Of a DNA stretch of 64,000 nucleotides, positions 54,201 to 64,000 are shown piece after piece. Source of the stretch: Macrostomum hystrix (lineage: Eukaryota; Platyhelminthes; Macrostomidae). The position numbers and the translations under genes are program-made. Location: positions 4,620,001 through 4,684,000 of the forward strand of contig CATNEN010000034.1 of NCBI GenBank assembly GCA_950097015.1. Reading direction: 5' to 3'. The notes under the pieces were generated by a model. The model had not been told where the DNA came from. It worked only from the letters and a program-made list of their open reading frames with translations, and searched no databases. Numbering within the stretch: the first letter of the stretch is position 1; the number at the start of each line of letters is the position of its first letter.

Positions 54201-56550
54201 GATGCACTGACACACTGAGAATGGGATAATGACAGATGCACTGACACACTGAGAATGGGACAATGACAGATGCACTGACACACTGAGAATGGGACAATGA
54301 CAGATGCACTGACACACTGAGAATGGGACAATGACAGATGCACTAACACACTGAGAATGGGACAATGACAGATGCACTAACACACTGAGAATGGGATAAT
54401 GACAGATGCACTGGCACACTGAGAATGGGATAATGACAGATGCGCTGGCACACTGAGAATGGGATAATGACAGATGCACTGGCACACTGAGAATGGGATA
54501 ATGACAGATGCACTGGCACACTGAGAATGGGATAATGACAGATGCACTGACACACTGAGAATGGGATAATGACAGATGCACTGACACACTGAGAATGGGA
54601 TAATGACAGATGCACTGACACACTGAGAATGGGATAATGACAGATGCACTGACACACTGAAATTGGGATAATGACAGATGCACTGGCACACTGAGAATGG
54701 GACAATGACAGATGCACTGACACACTGAAATTGGGACAATGACAGATGCACTGACACACTGAGAATGGGATAATGACAGATGCACTGACACACTGAGAAT
54801 GGGACAATGACAGATGCACTGACACACTGAGAATGGGATAATGACAGATGCACTGACACACTGAGAATGGGACAATGACAGATGCACTGACACACTGAGA
54901 ATGGGACAATGACAGATGCACTGACACACTGAGAATGGGACAATGACAGATGCACTAACACACTGAGAATGGGACAATGACAGATGCACTAACACACTGA
55001 GAATGGGATAATGACAGATGCACTGGCACACTGAGAATGGGATAATGACAGATGCACTGGCACACTGAGAATGGGATAATGACAGATGCACTGACACACT
55101 GAGAATGGGATAATGACAGATGCACTGGCACACTGAGAATGGGATAATGACAGATGCACTGACACACTGAGAATGGGATAATGACAGATGCACTGACACA
55201 CTGAGAATGGGATAATGACAGATGCACTGACACACTGAAATTGGGATAATGACAGATGCACTGGCACACTGAGAATGGGACAATGACAGATGCACTGACA
55301 CACTGAAATTGGGACAATGACAGATGCACTGACACACTGAGAATGGGATAATGACAGATGCACTGACACACTGAGAATGGGACAATGACAGATGCACTGA
55401 CACACTGAGAATGGGATAATGACAGATGCACTGACACACTGAGAATGGGACAATGACAGATGCACTGACACACTGAAATTGGGACAATGACAGATGCACT
55501 GACACACTGAGAATGGGATAATGACAGATGCACTGACACACTGAGAATGGGACAATGACAGATGCACTGACACACTGAGAATGGGATAATGACAGATGCA
55601 CTGGCACACTGAGAATGGGATAATGACAGATGCACTGGCACACTGAGAATGGGATAATGACAGATGCACTGACACACTGAGAATGGGATAATGACAGATG
55701 CACTGACACACTGAGAATGGGATAATGACAGATGCACTGACACACTGAGAATGGGATAATGACAGATGCACTGACACACTGAGAATGGGATAATGACAGA
55801 TGCACTGACACACTGAGAATGGGACAATGACAGATGCACTAACACACTGAGAATGGGACAATGACAGATGCACTGACACACTGAGAATGGGATAATGACA
55901 GATGCACTGACACACTGAAATTGGGATCATATTTAAATAAACTGTTTACTGTTTTTGCAGACGAAAGCACTCAAGCACAGCTAGCAGCTGCACAGCTTCA
56001 AGCTCGGTAAGCTATGTTTTTTTGCTATCAACTAGATTTCGTTGAATTCAAATCAGCACAAACAGAAGACAATTTAGATAAAATGTCAAATTGGCCGCCG
56101 GCACAGGCAACAGCTACTGTGCACCGCTTCCAAAGCCTTTTCTAAAGTGTTTCCATTTTACTGAGACCCTAATTTCCTAACTCTCTGTCAATGTATTTAT
56201 CACCTGTGTGTCATTGTCTGTGAAAAGGAATTTCATTCCGCTTGTGTCCACCTCCTGTAGGCCGCGAAGCAACCGGCGCGGTCGTATTCTCGCATTCAGA
56301 AGCACCAGCAGCCAAGCCAGGAAGCGGAAGCAAATCAAGCCAGCAGTAGCGGCGATAGCTCCCGGAAGAGGCATCGCAGTCAGTCAACGGACTCAGAGCA
56401 GCGGATTGAACAGCAAAGTCCGAATCGTCGAGCCGCAGGCAGGAGCAACAGAAACCGGTCCCAGCCGGCTGTTACTAGGGTCCTTCGCTCAGCGTCCAGG
56501 CGTCAAGCCCGAGAAAAGGCATCGCTGGCGTCTCCGCCTCAACCCGAACC

Positions 56551-56582
<32 letters not shown>

Positions 56583-59500
56583 TAAACGAACAGCAGTCTG
56601 TCCCGTCTGATAGTTCACACCCGTCTTTCAGGTTTGTGAATCCGCTTAGATTAGTTGCACTTTTACATTCGCTTACTGCCTTACTATTAGTAGGGTAATT
56701 CGAAATTCTTCGATCTTTTAATTTGTATTTGACTCAAATTTTTCTAGTGGTCCTTGATTTGACTGTTTTTTCGGCTATTTTTTTAGACAGAAATGTTATT
56801 AGACAAATCTAGTAGGTATATTGTGGGTTTGTGTACGCGTGTGTGCTCAGCCTTATTTTCGATCGGCCGAATCCTTATCGCGGCATTTATTGTTTGCTTT
56901 TATGTAGTAGATCGACTCTTCGTATCTAACCGTTTGCTGGTTGCCTCTTTTCCTGTCTTTATCGCTTCTATTTGTATTCGAACTGAGATTTCTGCTTTAA
57001 TTATGCCTGCTTCCTTATTATTCACCAAAATCTCTGGAACTAAAACCTTCCATAGCATTAGCTCTCTTTCTTATTTATGATTATTGCTTTTGCCTTCTGT
57101 CTTCTCTATACCCTACTTCTCACCGGTGTCTACCTGCTTTTCCCTAATACTCATCGGTGTCTCCCTGCTGCTCACAGTGCCTTCCTACTTCTCACAGTAT
57201 CTCCGTACTTCCCATCTTGTCTCCCTGCTTCCTCTTTCTCACCGGTGTCTCCCTACTTCTTTATAATACTCATCGGTGTCTCCCTGCTTCTCCCTAATAC
57301 TCATCGGTGTCTCCCTGCTTCCTCTTTCTCACCGATGTCTCCCTACTTCTCCATAATACTCATCGGTGTCTTCCTACTTCTCAAAGTGTCTCCCTACTTC
57401 TCACTGGTGTCTCCCTGCTTCTCCGTAATACTCACAGTGTCTCCCTACTTCTCACAGTATCTCCGTACTTCCCATCTTGTCTCCCTGCTTCCTCTTTCTC
57501 ACCGGCGTCTCCCTGCTTCTCCCTAATACTCATCGGTGCCTCCCTGCTGCTCATAGTGTCTCCCTACTTCTCATAATGTCTCCCTACTTCTCATAGTGTC
57601 TTCCTACTTCTCAAAGTGTCTCCCTACTTCACACTGGTGTCTCCCTGCTTCTCCCTAGTACTCATAGTGTCTCCCTGCTGCTCACAGTGCCTTCCTACTT
57701 CTCACAGTGTCTCCCTACTTCTCATCGTGTCTCCCTACTTCTCATAGTGTCTCCCTGCTGCTCACAGTGCCTTCCTACTTCTCATCGTGTCTCCCTGCTG
57801 CTCATAGTGTCTCCCTACTTCTCATAGTGTCTCCCTACTTCTCATAGTGTCTCCCTACTTCTCATAGTGTCTCCCTACTTCTCGTAGTGTCTCCCTACAC
57901 CTCATAGTGTCTCCCTACACCTCATAGTGTCTACTTCTCACGCTTCTAGTCTATAACACCCATTGCCAGCCCCGTGCTTTCAAAGCTCTACTGTATCAAA
58001 CAGTCTCAGGACTGAAACTAGGTCAGCCAAACTGACTTTGCAAGAATTAGAATTAGCACACTTTCTGGACAGGCAAAACCTATTAAATTTGTTCTTTCGG
58101 CGATACATCTGCGCTGCCTCAAAACCGGTTGCTCACTCTCCCACTCCCAGTTTCTCACTCTCCCACTCCAAGTTTCTCACTCTCCCACTCCCAGTTTCTT
58201 ACTCTCCCACTTCCAGTTTCTCACTCTCCCACTGTAACTCCCAGTTTCTCACTCTCCCACTGTAACTCCCAGTTTCTCACTCTCCCACTGTGACTCCCAG
58301 TTTCTCACTCTTCTACTGTCACTCCCAGTTTCTCACTCTCCCACTCCCAGTTTCTCACTCTCCCACTCCCAGTTTCTTACTCTCCCACTCCTAGTTTCTC
58401 ACTCTCCCACTCCCAATTTCTCACTCTCCCACTCCCAGTTGCTCACTCTCCCACTCCCAGTTTCTCACTCTCCCACTCCCATTTGCTCACTCTCCCACTG
58501 TCACTCCCAGTTTCTCACTCTCCCACTGCCACTCCCAGTTGCTCATTCTCCCACTGTTACTCCCAGTTGCTCACTCTCTCACTGTCACTCCCAGTTTCTC
58601 ACTCTCCTACTGTCGCTCCCAGTTGCTCACTCTTCCACTCCCAGTTGCTCACTCTCTCACTGTCACTCCCAGTTGCTCACTCTCTCACTGTCACTCCCAG
58701 TTTCTCACTCTACCATTGTCACTCCCTGTTTCTGACTCTCTCACTGTCACTCCCAGTTTCTCACTCTCCCACTCCCAGTTTCTCACTCTCCCACTCCCAG
58801 TTTCTCACTCTCCCACTCCCAGTTTCTCACTCTCCCACTCCCAGTTTCTCACTCTCCCACTCCCAGTTTCTCACTCTCCCACTCCCAGTTTCTCACTCTC
58901 CCACTCCCAGTTTCTCACTCTCCCACTCCCAGTTTCTCACTCTCCCACTCCCAGTTTCTCACTCTCCCACTCCCAGTTTCTCACTCTCTCACTGTCACTC
59001 CCAGTTGCTCACTCTCCCACTCTCAGTTTCTCACTCTCCCACTGTCACTCCCAGTTGCTCACTCTCCCACTGTCACTCCCAGTTGCTCACTCCCCCACTC
59101 CCAGTTTCTCACTCTCCCACTCCCAGTTGCTCACTCCCCCACTCCCAGTTGCTCACTCTCCTACTCCCAGTTTCTCACTCTCCCACTCCCAGTTGCTCAC
59201 TCCCCCACTCCCAGTTTCTCACTCTCCCACTCCCAGTTGCTCACTCCCCCACTCCCAGTTGCTCACTCCCCCACTCCCAGTTTCTCACTCCCCCACTCCC
59301 AGTTTCTCACTCTCCCACTCCCAGTTGCTCACTCCCCCACTCCCAGTTGCTCACTCTCCCACTGTCACTCCCAGTTTCTCACTCTCTCACTGTCACTCCC
59401 AGTTTCTCACTCTACCATTGTCACTCCCTGTGATAACTGAAAGCAAAAAGTTTTAGTATGTACTTTTCGCTAGACAACGTTTGCTTGACCACTAAGCTGT

Positions 59501-60794
59501 ATGTTCCATTTTATCTAAGACCAAATGTTAGCTAACCTATACATGACCACTAACCACAGTTATTTAGGACAAGCCGAGTGTTTCCTCAGAAGACACCCTA
59601 GAGCACGCGTTGGTATCTCAACTTTATGTGCTGAGAAAATGCACATGTATTTAATCTATGGAGTGAATTCTAAGTAGACTGTGTAGGTTAATTAGACCCT
59701 GGATGAAGGCTTTAAAATTGGGTTGTCGACCGTGCATGGACAACTGACGAGACAGCACTGAATTGTGTGAGTGAACGAAGCCCCGCCTAGTACGCTGAAC
59801 TGGTTAGGGCGGAAATGCGGGGCAGAAGCGGTTTGGAAGGCCGTCACTGCTCTGTCCCCCCCTCCCTACCGCCTGTCCTCTCGCCTCGTAACTTTCTCTC
59901 TCCTTCTCTCCCCGTGGTGAACAACGCGACAAAAAGAGATCAGCTGATCGACTTGTGGCTTGGAGGTGGTTGCTTATGTACAGCCTGTTCTGTACGCACT
60001 TCTGTACTGTGTTGTTTCATTCTTTGCTGCTTTTCCCTTTTTCTTCTTCTTCTAAATCTCTAAAGTTGACTATGTTTGTCTTTTTCTAAATTTCAACCGG
60101 TCTCGTGGATAATCATTTTTCCCGCAATTACTGAGCTGCCCTATTGAGTGTATACACGACTGTACAGATATCTGCGTACACCTGGCATTACACTATTAAG
60201 GCTGGCAGTCAGCGAGAACCGCCCAACAGAGGTGAGGAGAGAGAGAGGGAGAGAGAATGCTGCTCTCCAATAGAATTCGCTCTGTTTTTTATGTCTCTAG
60301 TTATATACGCACTCACTCTATCAATGTCCCGCCTCTCCCTGTGTCAGATTTTCTAAGATTCGTGCACTTTTTGTGGTACCCACCCACCTCCGCCCCACCC
60401 CCTTTCCATTTATCGTTTCTCACCCGCTAAGAGCTCTTCGCCCCTGAGAGTACTCAAAGGTTCCCGCCCTTCTTAGTCGCTTGCTAAATGAAATATTATT
60501 TCGTGCTCAAAGCTTGCCATTGTCGAGCTCATTTTTTCGTATTCTCCCTAGTGACAATACTGGAAATTGTTCAGCAGATCCACAGTTCCTCCTATGCTGT
60601 GGGCTACTTAGATAAGATAAAAGATTAGATTCTTTATCAACGCTGCCTTTTAGATCTGTACCGTTGAAAAAGCGGGCGCGGCTAACATTAGCCGAGGCCG
60701 GCAACAGCAGCAGCAGCAGCAGCCGGGTTCAGCAGCAACTGCCGGAGTCCCGCGATCCGGTAGCCAACACGGGCAACTGCGCTGCCAGCACGAA
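51121..60794 (+). CDS. Unrecognised basic, Ser/Arg/Gln-rich protein, first four visible exons (partial)
   Basis: Exons 51121-51227 (ATG at 51,160), 55961-56006, 56261-56631 and 60654-60794 join in phase with GT-AG borders and give 208 codons, continuing beyond the window. The start reads MARKSKKSTRASKQPAEKQS, followed by a Ser-rich stretch (RKHSSTASSCTASSSAKQ), an Arg-rich part (TRVLRSASRRQAREKASL), 10 Gln, a nuclear-signal-like PLKKRARLTLAEAG and six Ser. There is no folded domain. The composition suggests a disordered nuclear protein N-terminus, as in chromatin factors or large ubiquitin ligases such as TRIP12, but I cannot assign a family. The frame choice is supported because the other frames hit stops in exon 3. 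Confidence 0.72.
51135..51176 (+). promoter_or_regulatory. Upstream ORF overlapping the main start
   Basis: ATG ATT TGT ... AAG TAA, 13 codons in another frame, ending 14 nt after the main ATG begins. Overlapping uORFs usually lower translation of the main frame. The context of the uORF ATG (TTCCATGA) is weaker than ideal. Confidence 0.5.
51228..51307. repeat. Diverged copies of the 34-bp unit left of the BEL fragment
   Basis: GGGATAATGACAGATGCACT and then TGACACATTGG, TGTGAATGGGATAATGACAG, resemble two or so units of the main array on the other side of the BEL fragment, with extra bases. The BEL piece therefore lies inside the repeat tract, not beside it. Confidence 0.8.
51308..52060 (-). 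pseudogene. BEL/Pao retrotransposon integrase fragment
   Basis: About 250 codons remain open on the minus strand. The integrase core shows VDFGGPF (first Asp), TCMATRAVHLE, FSDNGTNFVGA (second Asp) and PHFGGVHESMIKSAKKA (Glu, about 49 residues after the second Asp), so the D-D-E residues are still present. After it comes the DUF5641-type tail (RWRYVQQLVKAFWRRWLREW, then LKPGDVVLYV). No reverse transcriptase, protease or LTR is nearby. Both ends pass straight into minisatellite-type sequence. It sits antisense in an intron and is a dead fragment. Confidence 0.92.
52058..55925. repeat. Large minisatellite, 34-bp unit, about 114 copies, higher-order structure
   Basis: Units hold GACAGATGCACTGACACACT followed by GAGAATGGGATAAT, with C/T, A/G and GAG/AAA variants. 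A marker pair of CACTAACACA units recurs at 53,221, 53,663, 54,343 and 54,955, that is at 13, 20 and 18 units, showing block duplication. The minus strand is open in all frames for up to 704 codons, an artefact of a unit without stops. It fills intron 1 of the basic-protein gene up to 35 bp before exon 2. Confidence 0.97.
55961..56006 (+). CDS. Second exon of the basic-protein gene
   Basis: 46 nt, acceptor CTGTTTTTGCAG and donor TCG|GTAAGC. Enters at phase 2 (one base completes AGA) and leaves at phase 0. Encodes RKHSSTASSCTASSS. Confidence 0.7.
56261..56631 (+). CDS. Third exon of the basic-protein gene, with polyQ
   Basis: 371 nt, acceptor CACCTCCTGTAG and donor TTTCAG|GTTTGT, phase 0 to phase 2. 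Encodes AKQPARSYSRIQKHQQPSQE, an Arg/Ser-rich region and 10 Gln. The longer-looking frame in the other phase (ending in a Ser run) stops at the polyQ codons and does not join the next exon. Confidence 0.78.
56632..57085. other. Intron 3 start of the basic-protein gene
   Basis: T-rich intronic sequence. A 95-codon plus frame has no splice support or domain. Confidence 0.45.
57090..57945. repeat. CU-rich minisatellite, 20-bp unit, about 40 copies
   Basis: The unit is TCTCCCTACTTCTCATAGTG; the first third is degenerate with longer variants (CACCGGTGTCTCCCTGCTTC). Sense-strand RNA would be CU-rich. The plus-strand frames over it are artefacts. Confidence 0.93.
58125..59430. repeat. CU-rich minisatellite, 22-bp unit, about 55 copies
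   Basis: Units hold CTCACTCTCCCACTCCCAGT plus TT, with 28-bp variants carrying TGTCAC. Each unit has a pyrimidine run followed by CAG, an acceptor-like pattern, in the intron before the fourth exon of the basic-protein gene. Plus-strand frames of over 300 codons are repeat artefacts. Confidence 0.95.
59441..60653. other. Intron 3 end of the basic-protein gene
   Basis: Unique sequence with a short (GA)n tract near 60,236-60,256. The acceptor before the fourth exon is CTGCCTTTTAG. No other feature is recognised. Confidence 0.5.
60654..60794 (+). CDS. Fourth visible exon of the basic-protein gene
   Basis: 141 nt, acceptor CGCTGCCTTTTAG and donor ACGAA|GTGAGT, phase 2 at both ends. Encodes SVPLKKRARLTLAEAG, six Ser, then VQQQLPESRDPVANTGNC. 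KKRAR is a likely nuclear localisation signal. The next exon is not seen before the window ends. Confidence 0.72.
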
Positions 60795-61134
60795 GTGAGT
60801 CTCGATTCTTCATGTCTTCATTTTCAAGTAGAAATCCTTTTTTATAAATCTCTGATTTCGGGAGTTATTGTTTGTGAGTCTCCAATCAGTAATTAAGGAC
60901 TTGAATTACCAATCATTTAGGAATCCGTTGCCAAACCATTTTTAATACATCTCAAACCTTCTATCTTCAACATTCTCTTGGCCTCCTCGATCTGCCTTTT
61001 CACGGATATCTCTGAATTATGTCATCTCCAAATGTTAAAATCTGAACTCCCAGATTCCTCAATTCCAGAATTCTCAAACACCCCCACTTCCAGATGTGGC
61101 GTCTCAAATTTTATATACCTTATTTCTCAATTCC

Positions 61135-61390
61135 ACAATCGCAGTTTTTTAAATCCTCAATCACTGAAGTCTCAAATCCTCAATCCCTGAATTTTTTTAA
61201 TCCTCGATCCCTGAAGTTTCAAATCCGGAATCTCTGAAGGTTTAATATCCTAAATCACTGAAGTCTCAAATCCTCAATCCCTGAATTTTTTAAATCCTCG
61301 ATCCCTGAAGTTTCACATCCCTGCTCTTAATGTCTGAAGTTTTTAATCCTGAATCCCTGAAGTCTGAAATTCTCAATCCCTTAATCCCGG
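61135..61390. repeat. Degenerate repeat, about 23-bp unit
   Basis: Imperfect copies of TCCTCAATCCCTGAAGTCTC with T-rich insertions, about ten units. It precedes, and may be a distant relative of, the long 23-bp array that follows. Confidence 0.75.
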
Positions 61391-61734
61391 AGGTCTGTGC
61401 TGTCGGTATGTTTTAACTATTTTTTCGTTTCAAAAGCTGTGATACTTGTATTACTCGCTTATTATTTATTTGACTCTTTTCTGCTTTACTTCAGTCAACT
61501 TCCTGAACCATTTTCTACTCTCCCACGAACCTCACACCCCTGCCTCTTGACTGCTTTAAATATGAAGGCCATTAGAATTGGGCTGCACTAGTTTATATGA
61601 AGCATATGCTAGTTTCACCCAAACAAAATACTCAGTCCGTCCCATATCAAACTCCACTGAAACTAGAATTTGCAAGCTTGTTTAGCTGGTACACCGCATT
61701 TCTATAGTTATGGCCAGTTAGTTCTTAGTCTTCA

Positions 61735-63895
61735 GCCAAAAGTGTCTGAGGCCTTCAATTTCCTGTCTAAGGCCTTCAATCTCCAATGTCTGAGGCTTTT
61801 AATCCCAAATGTCTGAGGCCTTTAATCCATAATGTCTGAGGCCTTTAATCCCAGTGTCTGAGGCCTTCAATTTCCTGTCTAAGGCCTTCAATCTCCAATG
61901 TCTGAGGCCTTTAATCTCCTATGTCTGAGGCTTTTTAATCCCCTATGTCTGAGGCCTTTAATCCCAATGTCTGAGGCCTTTAATCCCAGTGTCTGAGGCC
62001 TTCAATCTCCAATGTCTGAGGCTTTTAATCCCAAATGTCTGAGGCCTTTAATCCCAATGTCTGAGGCTTTTAATCCCAAATGTCTGAGGCCTTTAATCCC
62101 AGTGTCTGAGGCTTTTAATACCCTATGTCTGAGGCTTTTTAATCCATAATGTCTGAGGCCTTTAATCCCAGTGTCTGAGGCCTTCAATTCCCAGTGTCTG
62201 TGGCCTTCAATTCCCAGTGTCTGAGGCCTTCAATTCCCAGTGTCTGAGTCCTTCAATTCCCAGTTTCTGAGTCCTTCAATTCCCAGTTTCTGAGTCCTTC
62301 AATTCCAGTGTCTGATTCCTTCAATTCCCAGTGTCTTAGGCCTTCAATTCCCAGTGTCTGAGGCTTTTTTATCCCCAGTGTCTGAGGCCTTCAATTCCCA
62401 GTGTCTGAGTCCTTCAATTCCAGTGTCTGAGGCCTTCAATTCCCAGTGTCTAAGTCCTTCAATTCCCAGTGTCTGAGTCCTTCAATTCCCAGTTTCTGAG
62501 GCCTTCAATTCCCAGTGTCTGAGTCCTTCAATTCCAGTGTCTGAGGCCTTCAATTCCCAGTGTCTAAGTCCTTCAATTCCCAGTGTCTGAGTCCTTCAAT
62601 TCCCAGTGTCTGAGTCCTTCAATTCCCAGTTTCTGAGTCCTTCAATTCCCAGTGTCTGAGTCCTTCAATTCCCAGTTTCTGAGTCCTTCAATTCCCAGTT
62701 TCTGAGTCCTTCAATTCCAGTGTCTGAAGCCTTCAATTCCCAGTGTCTGAGTCCTTCAATTCCAGTGTCTGAAGCCTTTTATTCCCAGTGTCTGAGTTCT
62801 TCAATTCCCAGTGTCTGAGTCCTTCAATTCCCAGAGTTCTTCAATTCCCAGTGTCTGAGTCCTTCAATTCCCAGTGTCTGAGGCCTTCAATATCCAATGT
62901 CTGAGTCCTTCAATTCCCAGTGTCTGAGTCCTTCAATTCCCAGTGTCTGAGTCCTTCAATTCCAGTGTCTGAAGCCTTCAATTCCCAGTGTCTGAGGCCT
63001 TCAATTCCCAATGTCTGAGTCCTTCAATTCCCAGTGTCTGAGTCCTTCAATTCCCAGTTTCTGAGTCCTTCAATTCCCAGTTTCTGAGTCCTTCAATTCC
63101 AGTGTCTGAAGCCTTCAATTCCCAGTGTCTGAGTCCTTCAATTCCCAGTGTCTGAGGCCTTCAATATCCAATGTCTGAGTCCTTCAATTCCCAGTGTCTG
63201 AGTCCTTCAATTCCCAGTGTCTGAGTCCTTCAATTCCCAGTGTCTGAGTCCTTCAATTCCAGTGTCTGAAGCCTTCAATTCCCAGTGTCTGAGGCCTTCA
63301 ATTCCCAATGTCTGAGTCCTTCAATTCCCAGTGTCTGAGTCCTTCAATTCCCAGTGTCTGAAGCCTTCAATTCCCAGTGTCTGAGTCCTTCAATTCCCAG
63401 TGTCTGAGTCCTTCAATTCCCAGTGTCTGAAGCCTTCAATTCCCAGTGTCTGAGTCCTTCAATTCCAATGTCTGAGTCCTTCAATTCCAGTGTCTGAGTC
63501 CTTCAATTCCCAGTGTCTGAGTCCTTCAATTCCCAGTGTCTGAAGCCTTCAATTCCCAGTGTCTGAGTCCTTCAATTCCCAGTGTCTGAGTCCTTCAATT
63601 CCCAGTGTCTGAAGCCTTCAATTCCCAGTGTCTGAGTCCTTCAATTCCCAGTGTCTGAGTCCTTCAATTCCCAGTGTCTTAAGCCTTCAATTCCCAGTGT
63701 CTGAGTCCTTCAATTCCCAGTGTCTGAAGCCTTCAATTCCCAGTGTCTGAGTCCTTCAATTCCCAGTGTCTGAGTCCTTCAATTCCCAGTGTCTTAAGCC
63801 TTCAATTCCCAGTGTCTGAGTCCTTCAATTCCCAGTGTCTGAGGCCTTCAATTCCCAGTGTCTGAGGCCTTCAATTCCCAATGTCTGAGGCCTTT
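61735..63895. repeat. Minisatellite, 23-bp unit, about 94 copies
   Basis: Units hold GTGTCTGAGTCCTTCAATTC plus CCA, with GAGGCC and GAAGCC variants; the left part has GGCCTTTAATCCC variants. Intronic in the basic-protein gene if the gene continues to the right. One short minus frame is an artefact. Confidence 0.95.
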
Positions 63896-64000
63896 CTCAA
63901 AATCAAATTAAGTTTTGTTCCTACGCACAAACAATTAGTTTTTTGTCTGTCTTTGGCCTGTCACTCACTCAGTTCCTTGCGTGAAATCTACACAGAATTA

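Noticed and set aside
52065-55930. Minus-strand open frames up to 704 codons with a Ser/Cys/His/Val repeat
   Set aside because: Produced by the 34-bp array; all three frames give the same peptide pattern and no gene structure surrounds it.
56208-56585. 125-codon plus frame ending in a Ser run
   Set aside because: Wrong phase of the basic-protein exon; it stops in the polyQ codons and crosses the acceptor at 56,260.
58439-59456. Plus frames of about 300 codons rich in Ser/Leu/Pro/His
   Set aside because: Repeat artefact of the 22-bp array inside an intron.

Overview
The window is nuclear DNA of an animal. It has spliced genes with GT-AG introns, conserved metazoan gene families, a tRNA-derived SINE, hAT-type and other inverted-repeat elements, a BEL/Pao retroelement fragment, and a very heavy load of short-unit minisatellites. 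The organism has cilia (IFT80). The mix fits an invertebrate, possibly a lophotrochozoan or flatworm, but the sequence alone does not fix the phylum.

Layout. 1-17,000: no gene I can support; it holds a possible retrotransposon LTR (9456-9668), an AT-rich block (about 11,550-14,050), a SINE scrap and a 16-bp minisatellite (15,532-16,187). 17,038-37,639 (+): a polypyrimidine tract-binding protein (PTBP) gene. I reconstructed it from 14 exons that join in phase and encode four RRM domains (560 aa from the exon 2 ATG), plus one possible alternative first exon with polyQ/polyA. Most introns over 400 nt carry their own minisatellite. 37,640-39,949: convergent intergenic space with a 32-bp array. 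39,950-44,493 (-): a complete three-exon IFT80 gene (787 aa), with a 30-bp array and a decayed partial copy of exon 2 inside its first intron. 44,500-51,120: intergenic, with a 932-bp inverted-repeat element containing a nested 259-bp hAT MITE with a perfect 8-bp target duplication, a 21-bp array, and a second inverted-repeat element. 51,121 to beyond the right edge (+): the first four visible exons of an unrecognised gene for a basic, Ser/Arg/Gln-rich, probably nuclear protein. Its first intron holds an antisense BEL/Pao integrase fragment and about 114 copies of a 34-bp unit. The right end (61,735-63,895) is a 23-bp array.

The most interesting point is the PTBP gene itself. It keeps a 34-nt exon at the position of the vertebrate autoregulated exon (PTBP1 exon 11 / PTBP2 exon 10), with a CU-rich tract before it, and skipping it brings in a stop codon after eight codons. 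Two of its other introns hold long CU-rich 16-bp arrays whose flanks match the nearby hAT MITE, so a transposon appears to have planted possible PTB-binding arrays inside the PTB gene. Almost all long open frames in the window are artefacts of tandem repeats and are not genes.
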